From positions 1 to 55,280 of the forward strand of contig JAKAEE010000016.1 of assembly GCA_021820065.1 (NCBI GenBank): a DNA stretch of 55,280 nt. The letters are read 5' to 3'. The DNA comes from Bacteroidota bacterium. Its GTDB lineage: Bacteria > Bacteroidota > Ignavibacteria > Ignavibacteriales > Melioribacteraceae. Position numbers and translations under genes: made by a program. Shown piece by piece: positions 27,525 to 35,913 of this stretch. Every line of letters starts with the position of its first letter. Position 1 is the stretch's first letter. The notes under the pieces are model-generated. The model was not told where the DNA came from. It worked only from the letters and a program-made list of their open reading frames with translations, and searched no databases.

Positions 27525-29311
27525 AACTAAGTTTTGGATATTATGCTATTTTCGCGGCTGCCATTTTTGCAGCGCTGATAAGCAGTTGTAGTTCTCCCAC
27601 CGATGTTGATAGAAAAACTAACGAAAAAACCAACCAGGGTATGATTGTCGCACTGGATAGCACCAGCCGGGTCGCATCGCCTTTTTCCGTGGCAAGCAGT
27701 TCGGGCGATATACTTTCTATTGATACTGGGACAACAATTCTGAAAGCTGAGAATGGTGCGTATTCTCCTATTTCGTCAAAGAGCAAAGTCGAGATCTTTC
27801 TGGAAACTCAGGAGATAACTGCGGCACAGCATGCGGCGGATTCGCTTCTTGTGGCTGCATTCTCTATTACAGCTAAAATCGATGGAGTCAATTCGGATCT
27901 TCAATTCCAGAGCAAGACAGGAGGTTCTCTCCCGGAGATGTCGAAAAGTGGAGCTGCTCTAAAGGTTGTGTTAACGAATATGACAAGAGGATCAAAAGCC
28001 GGCTTTTATAGAATCCTTCCATCCGGCGCGAAAACTCTTATCGGTTATGTTGTGCTCGGTGTTCCTGAAAAATACTTAGGCAAAAGATTAGGCGGCGAAA
28101 ATATGTCCGCAACATTTTCGCCGAATGGTACCGGTAATTTTCAGAGCTGCTATTTGCCGAATATAAAGTCTGATGAGTCATCGTTTCCCTCAGGAGTATA
28201 TTGGCAAACGTATTCAAATATACCGGACACAACCTATACTGTCGGGTCTGTTACTATTGGAGGACCGCTTTTTGTCGGGCAGGTTTCTATAGGCGAACCA
28301 AGCACTCACGAATTACTTGCAGACTTGGGATTTTCTTCCACGGCGACCTGTGTTACGGGCAATAACCCAAATGATAATTCACAGTACTGGGTGGAACGGA
28401 CTCAGAATGCAAATGGAAAAACGACAAAGCTAAAAGTGGGTTCGAATGCAGCAAATAAGTTTTACCTGAATCTGATACTCTATTCACAGGATGGACTTCC
28501 AGTCCTTTATGCCAATGGACTCAAATCCGATGATGGCGTTCATGCGCCAGACGGGTCGGTACTCGATGATCCGTACAGCGATCCCGACAGGCCTATTGCG
28601 GGTGAAAAAGAACTGCATTTTACTGGAGATCGGAAATTGGGCAGATCAGCACAATCACTTTTTGAGGCGCAGGGATTTGAAATATCGCATATCTCTTTCG
28701 AGAACGGCACATATTCATTTAATACCCGTAACAAGCTTGAAGGCAGGGCAAAATGGGAAAAAGATATTCTGAAAAAAAATCACTGGTTCCCGATTAAGGC
28801 GAATTGCAATGGAAATATCGGTTACTATAAATATTCCAATAAGTTTACAGGCAAGATAACCATTTCATGGAATTATGGAGGGATAGGAAACGTATTCACG
28901 ATAGAAATGAATGATGCGAAACTGACGATGAAAGATGATGGTCCTGATGAAACGAATTATACTCTTACCGGCACAGCGGTGATATCGCCAAAATCATTCT
29001 CATATGGCGATGAAGTTTTCACCTTAAAAGAATCTGAATCAAAAGATTATTGTGATGAATACGGATTTAAGGTACTGAAAACAAATCCACCAGCAGTTCG
29101 GTGGGGTTTTGGAAAATCATGGGATTACGTCAACAGCAAAGGCACGCCATTTCCGATAATAGTCAATTGGTTTACCTGGAAGAGCTTTAGTGTGGTTTAC
29201 GATGTGCCAATCAAGGATCTGAATACACTTGACGGATCATACAATATGGATTGCTTTATGCCTGGCTATGGCGGTACTGCTACATGGAAATTTACACCAA
29301 TAGAGGAGTAA
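27521..29311 (+). CDS. Large lipoprotein of unknown function
   Basis: The 596-aa protein has a lipoprotein signal peptide with the lipobox ending at Cys23 (ALISSCSSP). No domain is recognised. The mature part is rich in Ser, Thr, Gly and aromatic residues and looks like surface beta-sandwich material, with scattered Cys (CYLPN, CVTGNN, CNGNIG, DYCDEY, DCFMPG). The ATG has a strong AAAGGAGG site located within the preceding truncated gene, whose stop overlaps it by 4 bases. Confidence 0.65.
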   Translation: MKLSFGYYAIFAAAIFAALISSCSSPTDVDRKTNEKTNQGMIVALDSTSRVASPFSVASSSGDILSIDTGTTILKAENGAYSPISSKSKVEIFLETQEITAAQHAADSLLVAAFSITAKIDGVNSDLQFQSKTGGSLPEMSKSGAALKVVLTNMTRGSKAGFYRILPSGAKTLIGYVVLGVPEKYLGKRLGGENMSATFSPNGTGNFQSCYLPNIKSDESSFPSGVYWQTYSNIPDTTYTVGSVTIGGPLFVGQVSIGEPSTHELLADLGFSSTATCVTGNNPNDNSQYWVERTQNANGKTTKLKVGSNAANKFYLNLILYSQDGLPVLYANGLKSDDGVHAPDGSVLDDPYSDPDRPIAGEKELHFTGDRKLGRSAQSLFEAQGFEISHISFENGTYSFNTRNKLEGRAKWEKDILKKNHWFPIKANCNGNIGYYKYSNKFTGKITISWNYGGIGNVFTIEMNDAKLTMKDDGPDETNYTLTGTAVISPKSFSYGDEVFTLKESESKDYCDEYGFKVLKTNPPAVRWGFGKSWDYVNSKGTPFPIIVNWFTWKSFSVVYDVPIKDLNTLDGSYNMDCFMPGYGGTATWKFTPIEE

Positions 29312-29340
29312 GCCATGCATTTTCCGAAAACTGTACTAAA

Positions 29341-29424
29341 GAAAGCATATCCAGCGGGGTTTATTTCTATAATCTTGTAGCGGGAAGTGACTCTATCACT
29401 AAGAACATGATGTTAATAAAATGA
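29341..29424 (+). pseudogene. Orphan fragment of a T9SS sorting domain
   Basis: Read in frame from 29341 the sequence gives ESISSGVYFYNLVAGSDSIT then KNMMLIK and a stop. This is the last two strands of a type A T9SS sorting domain (compare SGVYFYSITAGSFSATKKLV in the repeat protein). Nothing upstream in frame encodes the rest; the lipoprotein ends in a different frame at 29311. It is the tail of a lost gene. Confidence 0.75.
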
Positions 29425-29444
29425 TTTGGATATAATCAAAGTTT

Positions 29445-29479
29445 GTAGGGTCGAGCTTACATGATTATCTCGACCCTAC
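29445..29479. repeat. Perfect 11-bp hairpin between convergent units
   Basis: GTAGGGTCGAG (29445-29455) and CTCGACCCTAC (29469-29479) form a perfect stem with a 13-base loop. No T-run follows on either strand. It may be a bidirectional transcription block or one of a family of intergenic palindromes. Confidence 0.6.
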
Positions 29480-29484
29480 GAAGA

Positions 29485-30675
29485 TTATACCTGAACATGC
29501 GAATAAGAAATAACATTAGAATTATTTCTTATCAATTCAAGCATGTGAGATGTTGCCGGACCTTTTAATTTCATCGTACAGCATGCGACCATTCCGCCGT
29601 CGAAAATAGTGTTCTCAACTTCTTCAATGTTGATATCGCCCACTTTCAAAACATCAAGTACAGACGCCAGCACTCCCGGCTTGTCATAATGTTTTACGAT
29701 CAGTTGGTAATGAGTCTCGGGGGCTTTGGCGCGGTTAACCCAGTGAGCAATAAATCCGCTTTGAATGAATCCGAGAATAATGTTCACCGTTTCTTCTGCA
29801 ACCGCATTCTGCGCCTGTTCAGTTGAAGCGCCAATATGATGTGTGATGTAAACATTTTCCAGTTCCTGAAGTTTCGATGAAACCGGTCCGCTTTTCGCTT
29901 CCGGTTCGTCTTTGAAAACATCCATACCGACTTTCAAACCTTTTTCTTTGACGGCGCGGATTAACGCTTCCTCATCAACTACTCCAGCACGGGACGTGTT
30001 GATAAAGATCGCTCCCTTTTTCATGTAGCCGAACATTTTGTCGTTAAACAGATTTTTTGTTTCGGGAGTTTGCGGAAGATGTATCGTAACAATATCCGCA
30101 ATCGGAAGTATCTGATCAAACTCGGAAAAATCTTTTACGCCGTAACCTTCAATTCTGGAAATGTCTTTTGCATAGATGTTCATTCCCAATGCTTGAGCGC
30201 GTTTAGCAACCTCTTTTCCTATGGCGCCGTAACCGACTATCGCGAGAGTTTTTCCGAACAGACCTTCTGCTTTTGAGTACTCGCCTTTGTTCCAAACTCC
30301 TTTTTTGAAATCCATTACGTTGTTCGGAATTCTGCGGTCGAGCGAAATCATCAATCCTATTGCTAGCTCTGCAACGGCAATGGAATTTTTACCGGGACAA
30401 TTGGAAACATAAACACCCTTTTTGTTTGCCGCAGCAATGTTGATATTGTTAACTCCGGCACCGGCTCTAACAATAAGATTAAGCTGTTTTGCATCTTCAA
30501 TTGTTTTTGCATTTACAACGGTTGAACGTACAACAATTACATCAACATCCTTCGCGGCTTCAGGCAAATCGTTCTCGCCAAGTTTCGGCTGATAAATCAC
30601 ATCAAGATCGGCATCTTTTAATTTTTGAATGTACTGTTCCGGTAATTTGTCTGCGATTAATACTTTCACTTTCAT
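29485..30675 (-). CDS. serA: D-3-phosphoglycerate dehydrogenase (with ACT domain)
   Basis: The 396-aa protein has the 2-hydroxyacid dehydrogenase fold: VRAGAGVNNINIAAANKKG, Rossmann motif VGYGAIGKEVAKRAQALG, catalytic Arg in NTSRAGVVDEEAL, Glu in DEPEA and His in THHIGAST. A C-terminal ACT domain (about 325-396, HYDKPGVLASVLDVL) suggests allosteric control, in this family usually by serine. It catalyses the first step of serine synthesis. It is the last gene of a minus-strand run, 15 bases after hutU. Confidence 0.92.
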   Translation of the reverse strand: MKVKVLIADKLPEQYIQKLKDADLDVIYQPKLGENDLPEAAKDVDVIVVRSTVVNAKTIEDAKQLNLIVRAGAGVNNINIAAANKKGVYVSNCPGKNSIAVAELAIGLMISLDRRIPNNVMDFKKGVWNKGEYSKAEGLFGKTLAIVGYGAIGKEVAKRAQALGMNIYAKDISRIEGYGVKDFSEFDQILPIADIVTIHLPQTPETKNLFNDKMFGYMKKGAIFINTSRAGVVDEEALIRAVKEKGLKVGMDVFKDEPEAKSGPVSSKLQELENVYITHHIGASTEQAQNAVAEETVNIILGFIQSGFIAHWVNRAKAPETHYQLIVKHYDKPGVLASVLDVLKVGDINIEEVENTIFDGGMVACCTMKLKGPATSHMLELIRNNSNVISYSHVQV

Positions 30676-30690
30676 GACTTCCTCTTTCGT

Positions 30691-32349
30691 TTATTTCAAC
30701 ATTGGAATTTTTAACGAGAATTTTTTTGCGTTATCGATTGCTTGCTCATAACCCGCATCAGCATGACGTGCGATTCCCATGCCCGGATCGTAAGTTAAAA
30801 CTCTTTCGAGCCGCGCTTCGGCTTCTTTTGTTCCGTCTGCAACAACTACCATTCCTGCGTGAATTGATTTTCCGATTCCCACACCGCCGCCGTGATGAAC
30901 CGAAACCCAGCTTGCGCCTCCAATAGCATTCAGTAGCGCATTAAGAATCGGCCAATCGGCAATTGCATCGCTGCCGTCTTTCATCGCTTCAGTCTCTCGG
31001 TTTGGCGACGCAACCGATCCGCAATCAAGATGATCTCTTCCGATAACAATCGGCGCGCTCACTTTTCCGCTTGCAACTAATTGATTGAAAATTTTTCCCA
31101 TCTCAGCGCGTTCGCCGTAACCAAGCCAGCAAATTCTTGCCGGCAATCCTTGGAAGTGCACTTTCTTTTGCGCGAGTTCAATCCATCTTATCAGCGCTTT
31201 GTTTTCCGGAAACGTTTCGATAACCGCTTTGTCTGTTTCAAAAATATCTTTCGGATCGCCGCTGAGTGCAGCCCATCTGAACGGTCCCTTGCCGTCGCAG
31301 AAAAGCGGACGAATATATTCCGGCACAAAACCGGGAATATCGAATGCGTTTGCGACGCCGTTTTCTTTTGCTTCACCCCGGATATTGTTTCCGTAATCGA
31401 ATGCAATTGATCCGCGCTTCTGCAATTCCAACATCGCTTTTACGTGTTCAACAATAGTTTTTTTCGAAAGCTCGATATATTTATTGGGATTTGATTTCCG
31501 AAGTGCAAGCGCATTTTCAAAACTCATTCCCATCGGCACGTACCCGTTTAAAGTATCGTGCGCAGAAGTTTGATCTGTGATTATATCGGGTACAATATTT
31601 TTCTTTAAAATCTTTGGAAGAACTTCTCCTGCATTTCCAAGCAATCCAACGGAGAGAGCTTGTTTTTTTTGTTTGGCTTCAAGAACAAGTTTAAGTGCTT
31701 CATCGAGATTTTCTGTAATCACATCGAGGTAACCGGTATTAATTCTTTTTTGCATTCGAGCGCGATCGACTTCAATGCCGAGAAATGCAGCGCCGTTCAT
31801 AGTGGCGGCAAGCGGTTGAGCACCGCCCATTCCACCGAGTCCGGCGGTTAATAAAAATTTTCCGCTTAACGAACCGCCGAAATGCTGCCGCGCGCATTCG
31901 GCAAATGTTTCGTATGTGCCTTGCAAGATTCCTTGCGTGCCTATGTAAATCCAACTGCCGGCTGTCATCTGACCGTACATTGTCAGTCCCAACGAATCAA
32001 GGCGGCGGAATTCATCCCACGTCGCCCAATCGGGTACGAGCATTGCATTGGAAATTATTACTCGCGGTGCATTCAAGTGCGTTTTAAAAATTGCAACAGG
32101 TTTGCCGGATTGAACAACAAGCGTTTCATCGTCATCCAAATTTTTTAATGAAGCAATGATCGCATCGTAAGCTTCCCAATTACGTGCAGCTTTACCCGAT
32201 CCGCCGTAAATAATTAAATCTTCCGGACGTTCTGCTACGTTTGGATCGAGATTGTTCATGAGCATTCGCATTGCTGCTTCTTGAATCCAACCTTTGCAAC
32301 TTATTTTCGATCCGGTCGGCGCGTTGATGATTCGTTTTTTCGTTTCCAT
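30691..32349 (-). CDS. hutU: Urocanate hydratase
   Basis: The 552-aa protein has the urocanase signatures [35 protein letters not shown] (NAD binding) and [18 protein letters not shown] containing the active-site Cys. It converts urocanate to imidazolonepropionate in histidine breakdown. Length is normal. No hutH, hutI or ftcD/hutG gene is present in the window, so the pathway partners must lie elsewhere. Confidence 0.96.
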   Translation of the reverse strand: METKKRIINAPTGSKISCKGWIQEAAMRMLMNNLDPNVAERPEDLIIYGGSGKAARNWEAYDAIIASLKNLDDDETLVVQSGKPVAIFKTHLNAPRVIISNAMLVPDWATWDEFRRLDSLGLTMYGQMTAGSWIYIGTQGILQGTYETFAECARQHFGGSLSGKFLLTAGLGGMGGAQPLAATMNGAAFLGIEVDRARMQKRINTGYLDVITENLDEALKLVLEAKQKKQALSVGLLGNAGEVLPKILKKNIVPDIITDQTSAHDTLNGYVPMGMSFENALALRKSNPNKYIELSKKTIVEHVKAMLELQKRGSIAFDYGNNIRGEAKENGVANAFDIPGFVPEYIRPLFCDGKGPFRWAALSGDPKDIFETDKAVIETFPENKALIRWIELAQKKVHFQGLPARICWLGYGERAEMGKIFNQLVASGKVSAPIVIGRDHLDCGSVASPNRETEAMKDGSDAIADWPILNALLNAIGGASWVSVHHGGGVGIGKSIHAGMVVVADGTKEAEARLERVLTYDPGMGIARHADAGYEQAIDNAKKFSLKIPMLK

Positions 32350-32360
32350 ATTTTGTTGGA

Positions 32361-32378
32361 GCGACGTTACTTCGTCGC
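32361..32378. repeat. Short GC-rich palindrome upstream of hutU
   Basis: GCGACG-TTACTT-CGTCGC is a perfect 6-bp stem with a 6-base loop between the 112-aa gene and the hutU start. It resembles the palindrome at 33915-33941 in its GGAGCGA lead. Confidence 0.5.
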
Positions 32379-32385
32379 CAAAATT

Positions 32386-32724
32386 TTAATTGGTGAAATG
32401 TTTTTGTAGAATACCTTCGTATTGTTTATAAGCCGACTTATAAAACCAGCGGGTAAGAAAGAATCCTTTGCCGGCGCGTTTCTTCAACTCGGCAATATTA
32501 CTGTTCAGGTTAAAAACTAATTTTGTCTTTTCTTCTTTTGTAAATTTAACTTCGTCCGAAGGTGCGTTAAGTTTATCAATAATAGCATTGAACGACTTTA
32601 TCTCGCCGTAATATTTTTCATCTGAACTTACTTGTTTTAACAAGGATTTACAGAAAGTAACAAGTACTTTCTTTTCATTTTTATCGAATTGAAAATTGTA
32701 GTTTTTGAATAAAGGTTTTGCCAT
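32386..32724 (-). CDS. Hypothetical 112-aa protein
   Basis: The family is not recognised. The protein has no signal peptide or membrane helix, is basic and predominantly helical, and contains KGFFLTRWFYKSAYKQYEGI near its C-terminus. It sits 5 bases after the adenosine deaminase gene and 36 bases before hutU, so it is probably part of the same transcript. Confidence 0.6.
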   Translation of the reverse strand: MAKPLFKNYNFQFDKNEKKVLVTFCKSLLKQVSSDEKYYGEIKSFNAIIDKLNAPSDEVKFTKEEKTKLVFNLNSNIAELKKRAGKGFFLTRWFYKSAYKQYEGILQKHFTN

Positions 32725-32729
32725 AAGTG

Positions 32730-33818
32730 TTATACTTTTAGTGAAAGAAGTTTTTCCCGCATTTTTTGGTAACCGGGTTTAATTACGTTGTAGATGTAAT
32801 GAAGTCTCTCTCTGTATGGGATGAATGAAGATTTCATTGCGTTGATGTTAAGTTTTTCAATATCGTCCAGACTGATGCCGAACAACTCGCTTGCTGTTAG
32901 GTACTCTTTTGTCAGCGTTGTATCGCTCATCAAACGGTCGTCCGTGTTCAGAAATACTCTAAATTTTTCTTTGTATAGTTTGATGAACGGGTGATGCTCA
33001 AGTTTATCAATTGCGCCTGTGTGAACATTGCTTAACAAACATATTTCCAACGGAAGACGTGTATCTAAAATGTATTGAGCAAGATCTCCAAGAGCTATCA
33101 CCGAACCTTCTTTGTCGAAAACTATGTCTTCTATAAGTCGTGTTGCGTGACCGATGCGATGAGCGCCGCAAATCTGTATTGCCTGCCAAATGGAATCCTT
33201 ACCGAAAGCTTCTCCGGCGTGAATTGTAATGTTAAAATTCTTTTGTTTAATAAATTGAAATGCGTCAATATGTTTCTTAGGAGGATAACCGCCTTCTTCG
33301 CCGGCAAGATCAAATCCAACAACGCCGTCTTTCCGAAAATTTACAGCCAGTTCAGCTATCTCCAAAGTATTTTTCATATTTCTCATACCGCACAAAATCA
33401 AACCGTAGCCAACTCCAAAATCTTTTTTTCCTTTCTCTAATCCTTCTAAAACAGCTTGAATAACATCTTCGTGGTACAATCCTTTTTGTGTATGAAAGAC
33501 AGGGGAAAAGCGGGTTTCAACGTAAGCTACGCCGTCTTTATGCATGTCTTCCATCATCTCATACGCAATTCTGAACAAGTTTTCTTTGCTTTGCATTACA
33601 GCAATGGTGTGTTCAAATCCTTGCAAGTATTCTACAAGGTTTCCTTTGTTTGCACCTCTGTAAAACCAGACGGCAAGTTCACCGGCATCAGAAGTTGGCA
33701 GCTTATTGTACTTAATTTCTTTGGCAAGATCGATAATGGTTTGAGGGCGAAGGCCTCCATCAAGATGATCGTGCAGAAGAACCTTTGGAATTCCACGGAT
33801 TATTTCTTCAGAGTTCAA
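32730..33818 (-). CDS. add: Adenosine deaminase
   Basis: The 362-aa metal-dependent hydrolase has zinc ligands in LLHDHLDGGLRP, the substrate loop FDLAGEEGGYPPK, catalytic HAGEAFG, HRIGHATRL, SNVHTGA and the NTDDRLMS motif. It deaminates adenosine or a related aminopurine nucleoside. The start is TTG with a GAAGGA ribosome site. It heads the minus-strand run add-hypothetical-hutU-serA. Confidence 0.88.
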   Translation of the reverse strand: MNSEEIIRGIPKVLLHDHLDGGLRPQTIIDLAKEIKYNKLPTSDAGELAVWFYRGANKGNLVEYLQGFEHTIAVMQSKENLFRIAYEMMEDMHKDGVAYVETRFSPVFHTQKGLYHEDVIQAVLEGLEKGKKDFGVGYGLILCGMRNMKNTLEIAELAVNFRKDGVVGFDLAGEEGGYPPKKHIDAFQFIKQKNFNITIHAGEAFGKDSIWQAIQICGAHRIGHATRLIEDIVFDKEGSVIALGDLAQYILDTRLPLEICLLSNVHTGAIDKLEHHPFIKLYKEKFRVFLNTDDRLMSDTTLTKEYLTASELFGISLDDIEKLNINAMKSSFIPYRERLHYIYNVIKPGYQKMREKLLSLKV

Positions 33819-33914
33819 GGCGTTCCTTCAGTTAATTCGAGAGAGTTCTACGAATCAAAAATATTCTTTTGTGTTCCGAAAATCAATTAGACCGATTTCA
33901 TTCGCTTTTGGGTT

Positions 33915-33941
33915 GTGGAGCGAACAGGCTGTTCGCTCTAC
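33915..33941. repeat. Palindromic element with perfect 10-bp core
   Basis: GAGCGAACAG-G-CTGTTCGCTC (33918-33938) is a perfect palindrome with a one-base centre, extended by weaker pairs on both sides. It may be an intergenic repetitive palindrome or a dyad operator for the divergent genes. Confidence 0.65.
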
Positions 33942-34004
33942 ATTCGCAATGAACTGAATCCATTATTTCTAACTGTATCTCGGTTACCTTTTCCCGAAGA
34001 GATG

Positions 34005-34024
34005 TCCGAAGGACTCCTTCTGGA
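34005..34024. repeat. Second small hairpin
   Basis: TCCGAAGGA-C-TCCTTCTGGA is an imperfect palindrome about 65 bases from the first one. Confidence 0.45.
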
Positions 34025-34126
34025 GGATTCCCATATTTTGGCGCAACACGTTTACCTTTCATGTTTGTCCGTCTCCGGCGGATTTCAATTTTCACGTTTG
34101 ACCTTCCCGCTTTTCAACCTTGACTA

Positions 34127-34134
34127 TACCTTTG
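34127..34134 (+). promoter_or_regulatory. Possible -7 promoter element for the TPR gene
   Basis: TACCTTTG fits TAnnTTTG. The nearest upstream TTTG (34097-34100) is 26 bases away, longer than usual, so support is weak. Confidence 0.3.
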
Positions 34135-34194
34135 CAAAATGGTTATTTTTCGTGCACTTCTTAATACAAATATATATTAACCATAGGAGAATCA

Positions 34195-35355
34195 ATGAAA
34201 AAAGCATTTATCTACTTGAGTTTATTGGGTATGGTGCTGGGTTTTATGGCATTCGATTGTTCATCTGCAGAGTTGACAGGCGCTAAACTTTACATAAACC
34301 AAAAACAATATGCAAAAGCTAAGGAAGCTTTGTTGAAAGATGTTCAAAAGAACCCCAAGAGTGACGAAGGATATTATTTATTAGGATACTTATACGGCGA
34401 AGAGGGAGATGTCCCGAACATGATTGATGCGTTTAACAAATCAGTTGCAATCAGTCCTAAGTTTGAACCGCAGATTAAGGATTATAAAAAATACACATGG
34501 CAAACCAGTTTCAACAAAGGTGTCGGAGCTTTTAATGCTGCAGTAAAGACGACAAAACCAGACAGCATGAAAATATTTTTTAAAAAAGCGATCGATCTAT
34601 TTAACAATGCTGGCTTATGTGAACCAGACTCAACTGGAGCTTATGAGAATATCGTATCGGCATACTTAAACATGGGCGATCAAGACGGCGCTATTCCGGT
34701 TTTGCTGAAGTTAACCGACATGGGCAAACCTGCATATTCATTTGCGCAGTTAGGACAAATTTATTTGATCAACGGTTCCAAAATGATAGACAGTTACAGA
34801 GCATCAAAAAATGTTGCCGATAGCGCAAAGGCTTTCGAATGGTACGGAAAAGCAATCGATGTTTTGAAAAAGGGTGCGGCTAAATATCCGTCCGATTCAG
34901 GTATATTGCTGCAGTTAGGCAATGCTTACTATGCGTCAGACGAAATTGAAACAGCTATCACTTCTTTCAAAACTTTAGCAGAAAAAATGCCTACCAACAA
35001 AGATATACGTTACGCATACGGTGTTGTATTGCTAAAAGGTAAACAATATCAAGAATCTGTTAAGGAACTAACGGAAGCGGTAAAGATGGATGAAAAGAAT
35101 ACAGACGCAATTTACAATTTGGCTGCCGCTTACATTAACTGGGGAAATGATTTGAGAGAGGTAGCGGTTAAGAGTGAATCAGGAGATAAATCCTACCTTC
35201 AGAAATTTGAAGCCGCTATTCCGTATCTTGAACAATACCTGACAATAAAACCAAATGAATCACGTGTTTGGACGAGTTTATACCAGGTTTATGCAAATTT
35301 AGGAAAGAAGGAAAAAGCCGAAGAAGCTTTCAAGAAAGCTGAACAATACAAATAA
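34195..35355 (+). CDS. TPR-repeat envelope protein
   Basis: The 386-aa protein has a hydrophobic export signal (about 1-20) ending in FDCSSAE. The Cys could be lipidated, but Asp at -1 is atypical for a lipobox. TPR motifs fill the rest: YINQKQYAKAKEALLKDVQK, YYLLGYLYGEEGDVPNMIDA, LLQLGNAYYASDEIETAITS, IYNLAAAYINWGN and VWTSLYQVYANLGKKEKAEE. Such proteins scaffold envelope complexes. An intrinsic terminator follows directly. Confidence 0.75.
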   Translation: MKKAFIYLSLLGMVLGFMAFDCSSAELTGAKLYINQKQYAKAKEALLKDVQKNPKSDEGYYLLGYLYGEEGDVPNMIDAFNKSVAISPKFEPQIKDYKKYTWQTSFNKGVGAFNAAVKTTKPDSMKIFFKKAIDLFNNAGLCEPDSTGAYENIVSAYLNMGDQDGAIPVLLKLTDMGKPAYSFAQLGQIYLINGSKMIDSYRASKNVADSAKAFEWYGKAIDVLKKGAAKYPSDSGILLQLGNAYYASDEIETAITSFKTLAEKMPTNKDIRYAYGVVLLKGKQYQESVKELTEAVKMDEKNTDAIYNLAAAYINWGNDLREVAVKSESGDKSYLQKFEAAIPYLEQYLTIKPNESRVWTSLYQVYANLGKKEKAEEAFKKAEQYK

Positions 35356-35380
35356 TTCACGGATAATTTCTTGATCTGAA

Positions 35381-35412
35381 CCCACAGTCCCGAAAGGATT
35401 GTGGGTTTTTTA
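35381..35412 (+). terminator. Intrinsic terminator after the TPR gene
   Basis: A 10-bp stem (CCCACAGTCC with GGATTGTGGG) with a CGAAA loop is followed by six T. It also shows that the next gene does not start at an in-frame candidate inside the stem. Confidence 0.9.
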
Positions 35413-35431
35413 TGAAAACATAGGTGACAAA

Positions 35432-35758
35432 ATGAATCAGAATATCGACCCCAAACCGCAGCAGATTAACATTGAACTTGGTGAAAAAGAAGCCGAAGGA
35501 ATTTATTCTAATCTAGCAATCATTACACATTCTCCTGCCGAATTTGTAATAGATTTTACACGCGTGGTTCCTGGCGTACCGAAAGCGAGAGTGCTATCAC
35601 GCATTATAACAACGCCACAACATGCTAAAATGCTGCTTCGGGCGTTGAAAGAGAACATTGACAAGTTTGAATCCCGTTTCGGCGAAATTAAAATCGACGC
35701 TCAATCAACTCCGCAATTCGGATTTGTTCAAAGCGATAAGGGAGAAAAAATTAATTAG
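35432..35758 (+). CDS. DUF3467-family protein
   Basis: The 108-aa cytoplasmic protein matches the DUF3467 pattern: EAEGIYSNLAIITHSPAEFV, IDFTRVVPGVPKARVLSRII and TTPQHAKMLLRALKENI. The function of the family is unknown. ATG 35432 is chosen because upstream in-frame sequence lies in the terminator. A hairpin follows the stop. Confidence 0.85.
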   Translation: MNQNIDPKPQQINIELGEKEAEGIYSNLAIITHSPAEFVIDFTRVVPGVPKARVLSRIITTPQHAKMLLRALKENIDKFESRFGEIKIDAQSTPQFGFVQSDKGEKIN

Positions 35759-35764
35759 TTAAAC

Positions 35765-35800
35765 CGGGGACTGCATTCCTAAGTCCCCGCTTCCTTTCTA
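35765..35800 (+). terminator. Probable terminator after the DUF3467 gene
   Basis: CGGGGACT (35765-35772) pairs with AGTCCCCG (35782-35789), followed by a T-rich but interrupted tail (CTTCCTTTCT). Confidence 0.6.
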
Positions 35801-35913
35801 ACAACTTACATCAAAAATCATTTTCTTGTGTTATAGCAAATAAATTTTTAGTTTGATTGCGACATAATAGTCGTTCGTGTCTTTCATAAATATTTTGAGT
35901 CGGAGACGGAGAT

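Larger units (their letters stand above)
33819..34194. other. Divergent intergenic region with palindromes (376 bases, no gene)
   Basis: No credible gene is seen. The region holds a 27-base imperfect palindrome (33915-33941), a second hairpin (34005-34024) and a TAnnTTTG element (34127-34134) facing the TPR gene. A 65-codon minus-strand frame across the palindromes is composed of the repeats and is not credible as a gene. Confidence 0.6.

Noticed and set aside
33898..34095. 65-codon minus-strand frame in the add/TPR intergenic region
   Set aside because: It is made of palindromic repeat sequence, has no domain and lacks a convincing ribosome site.
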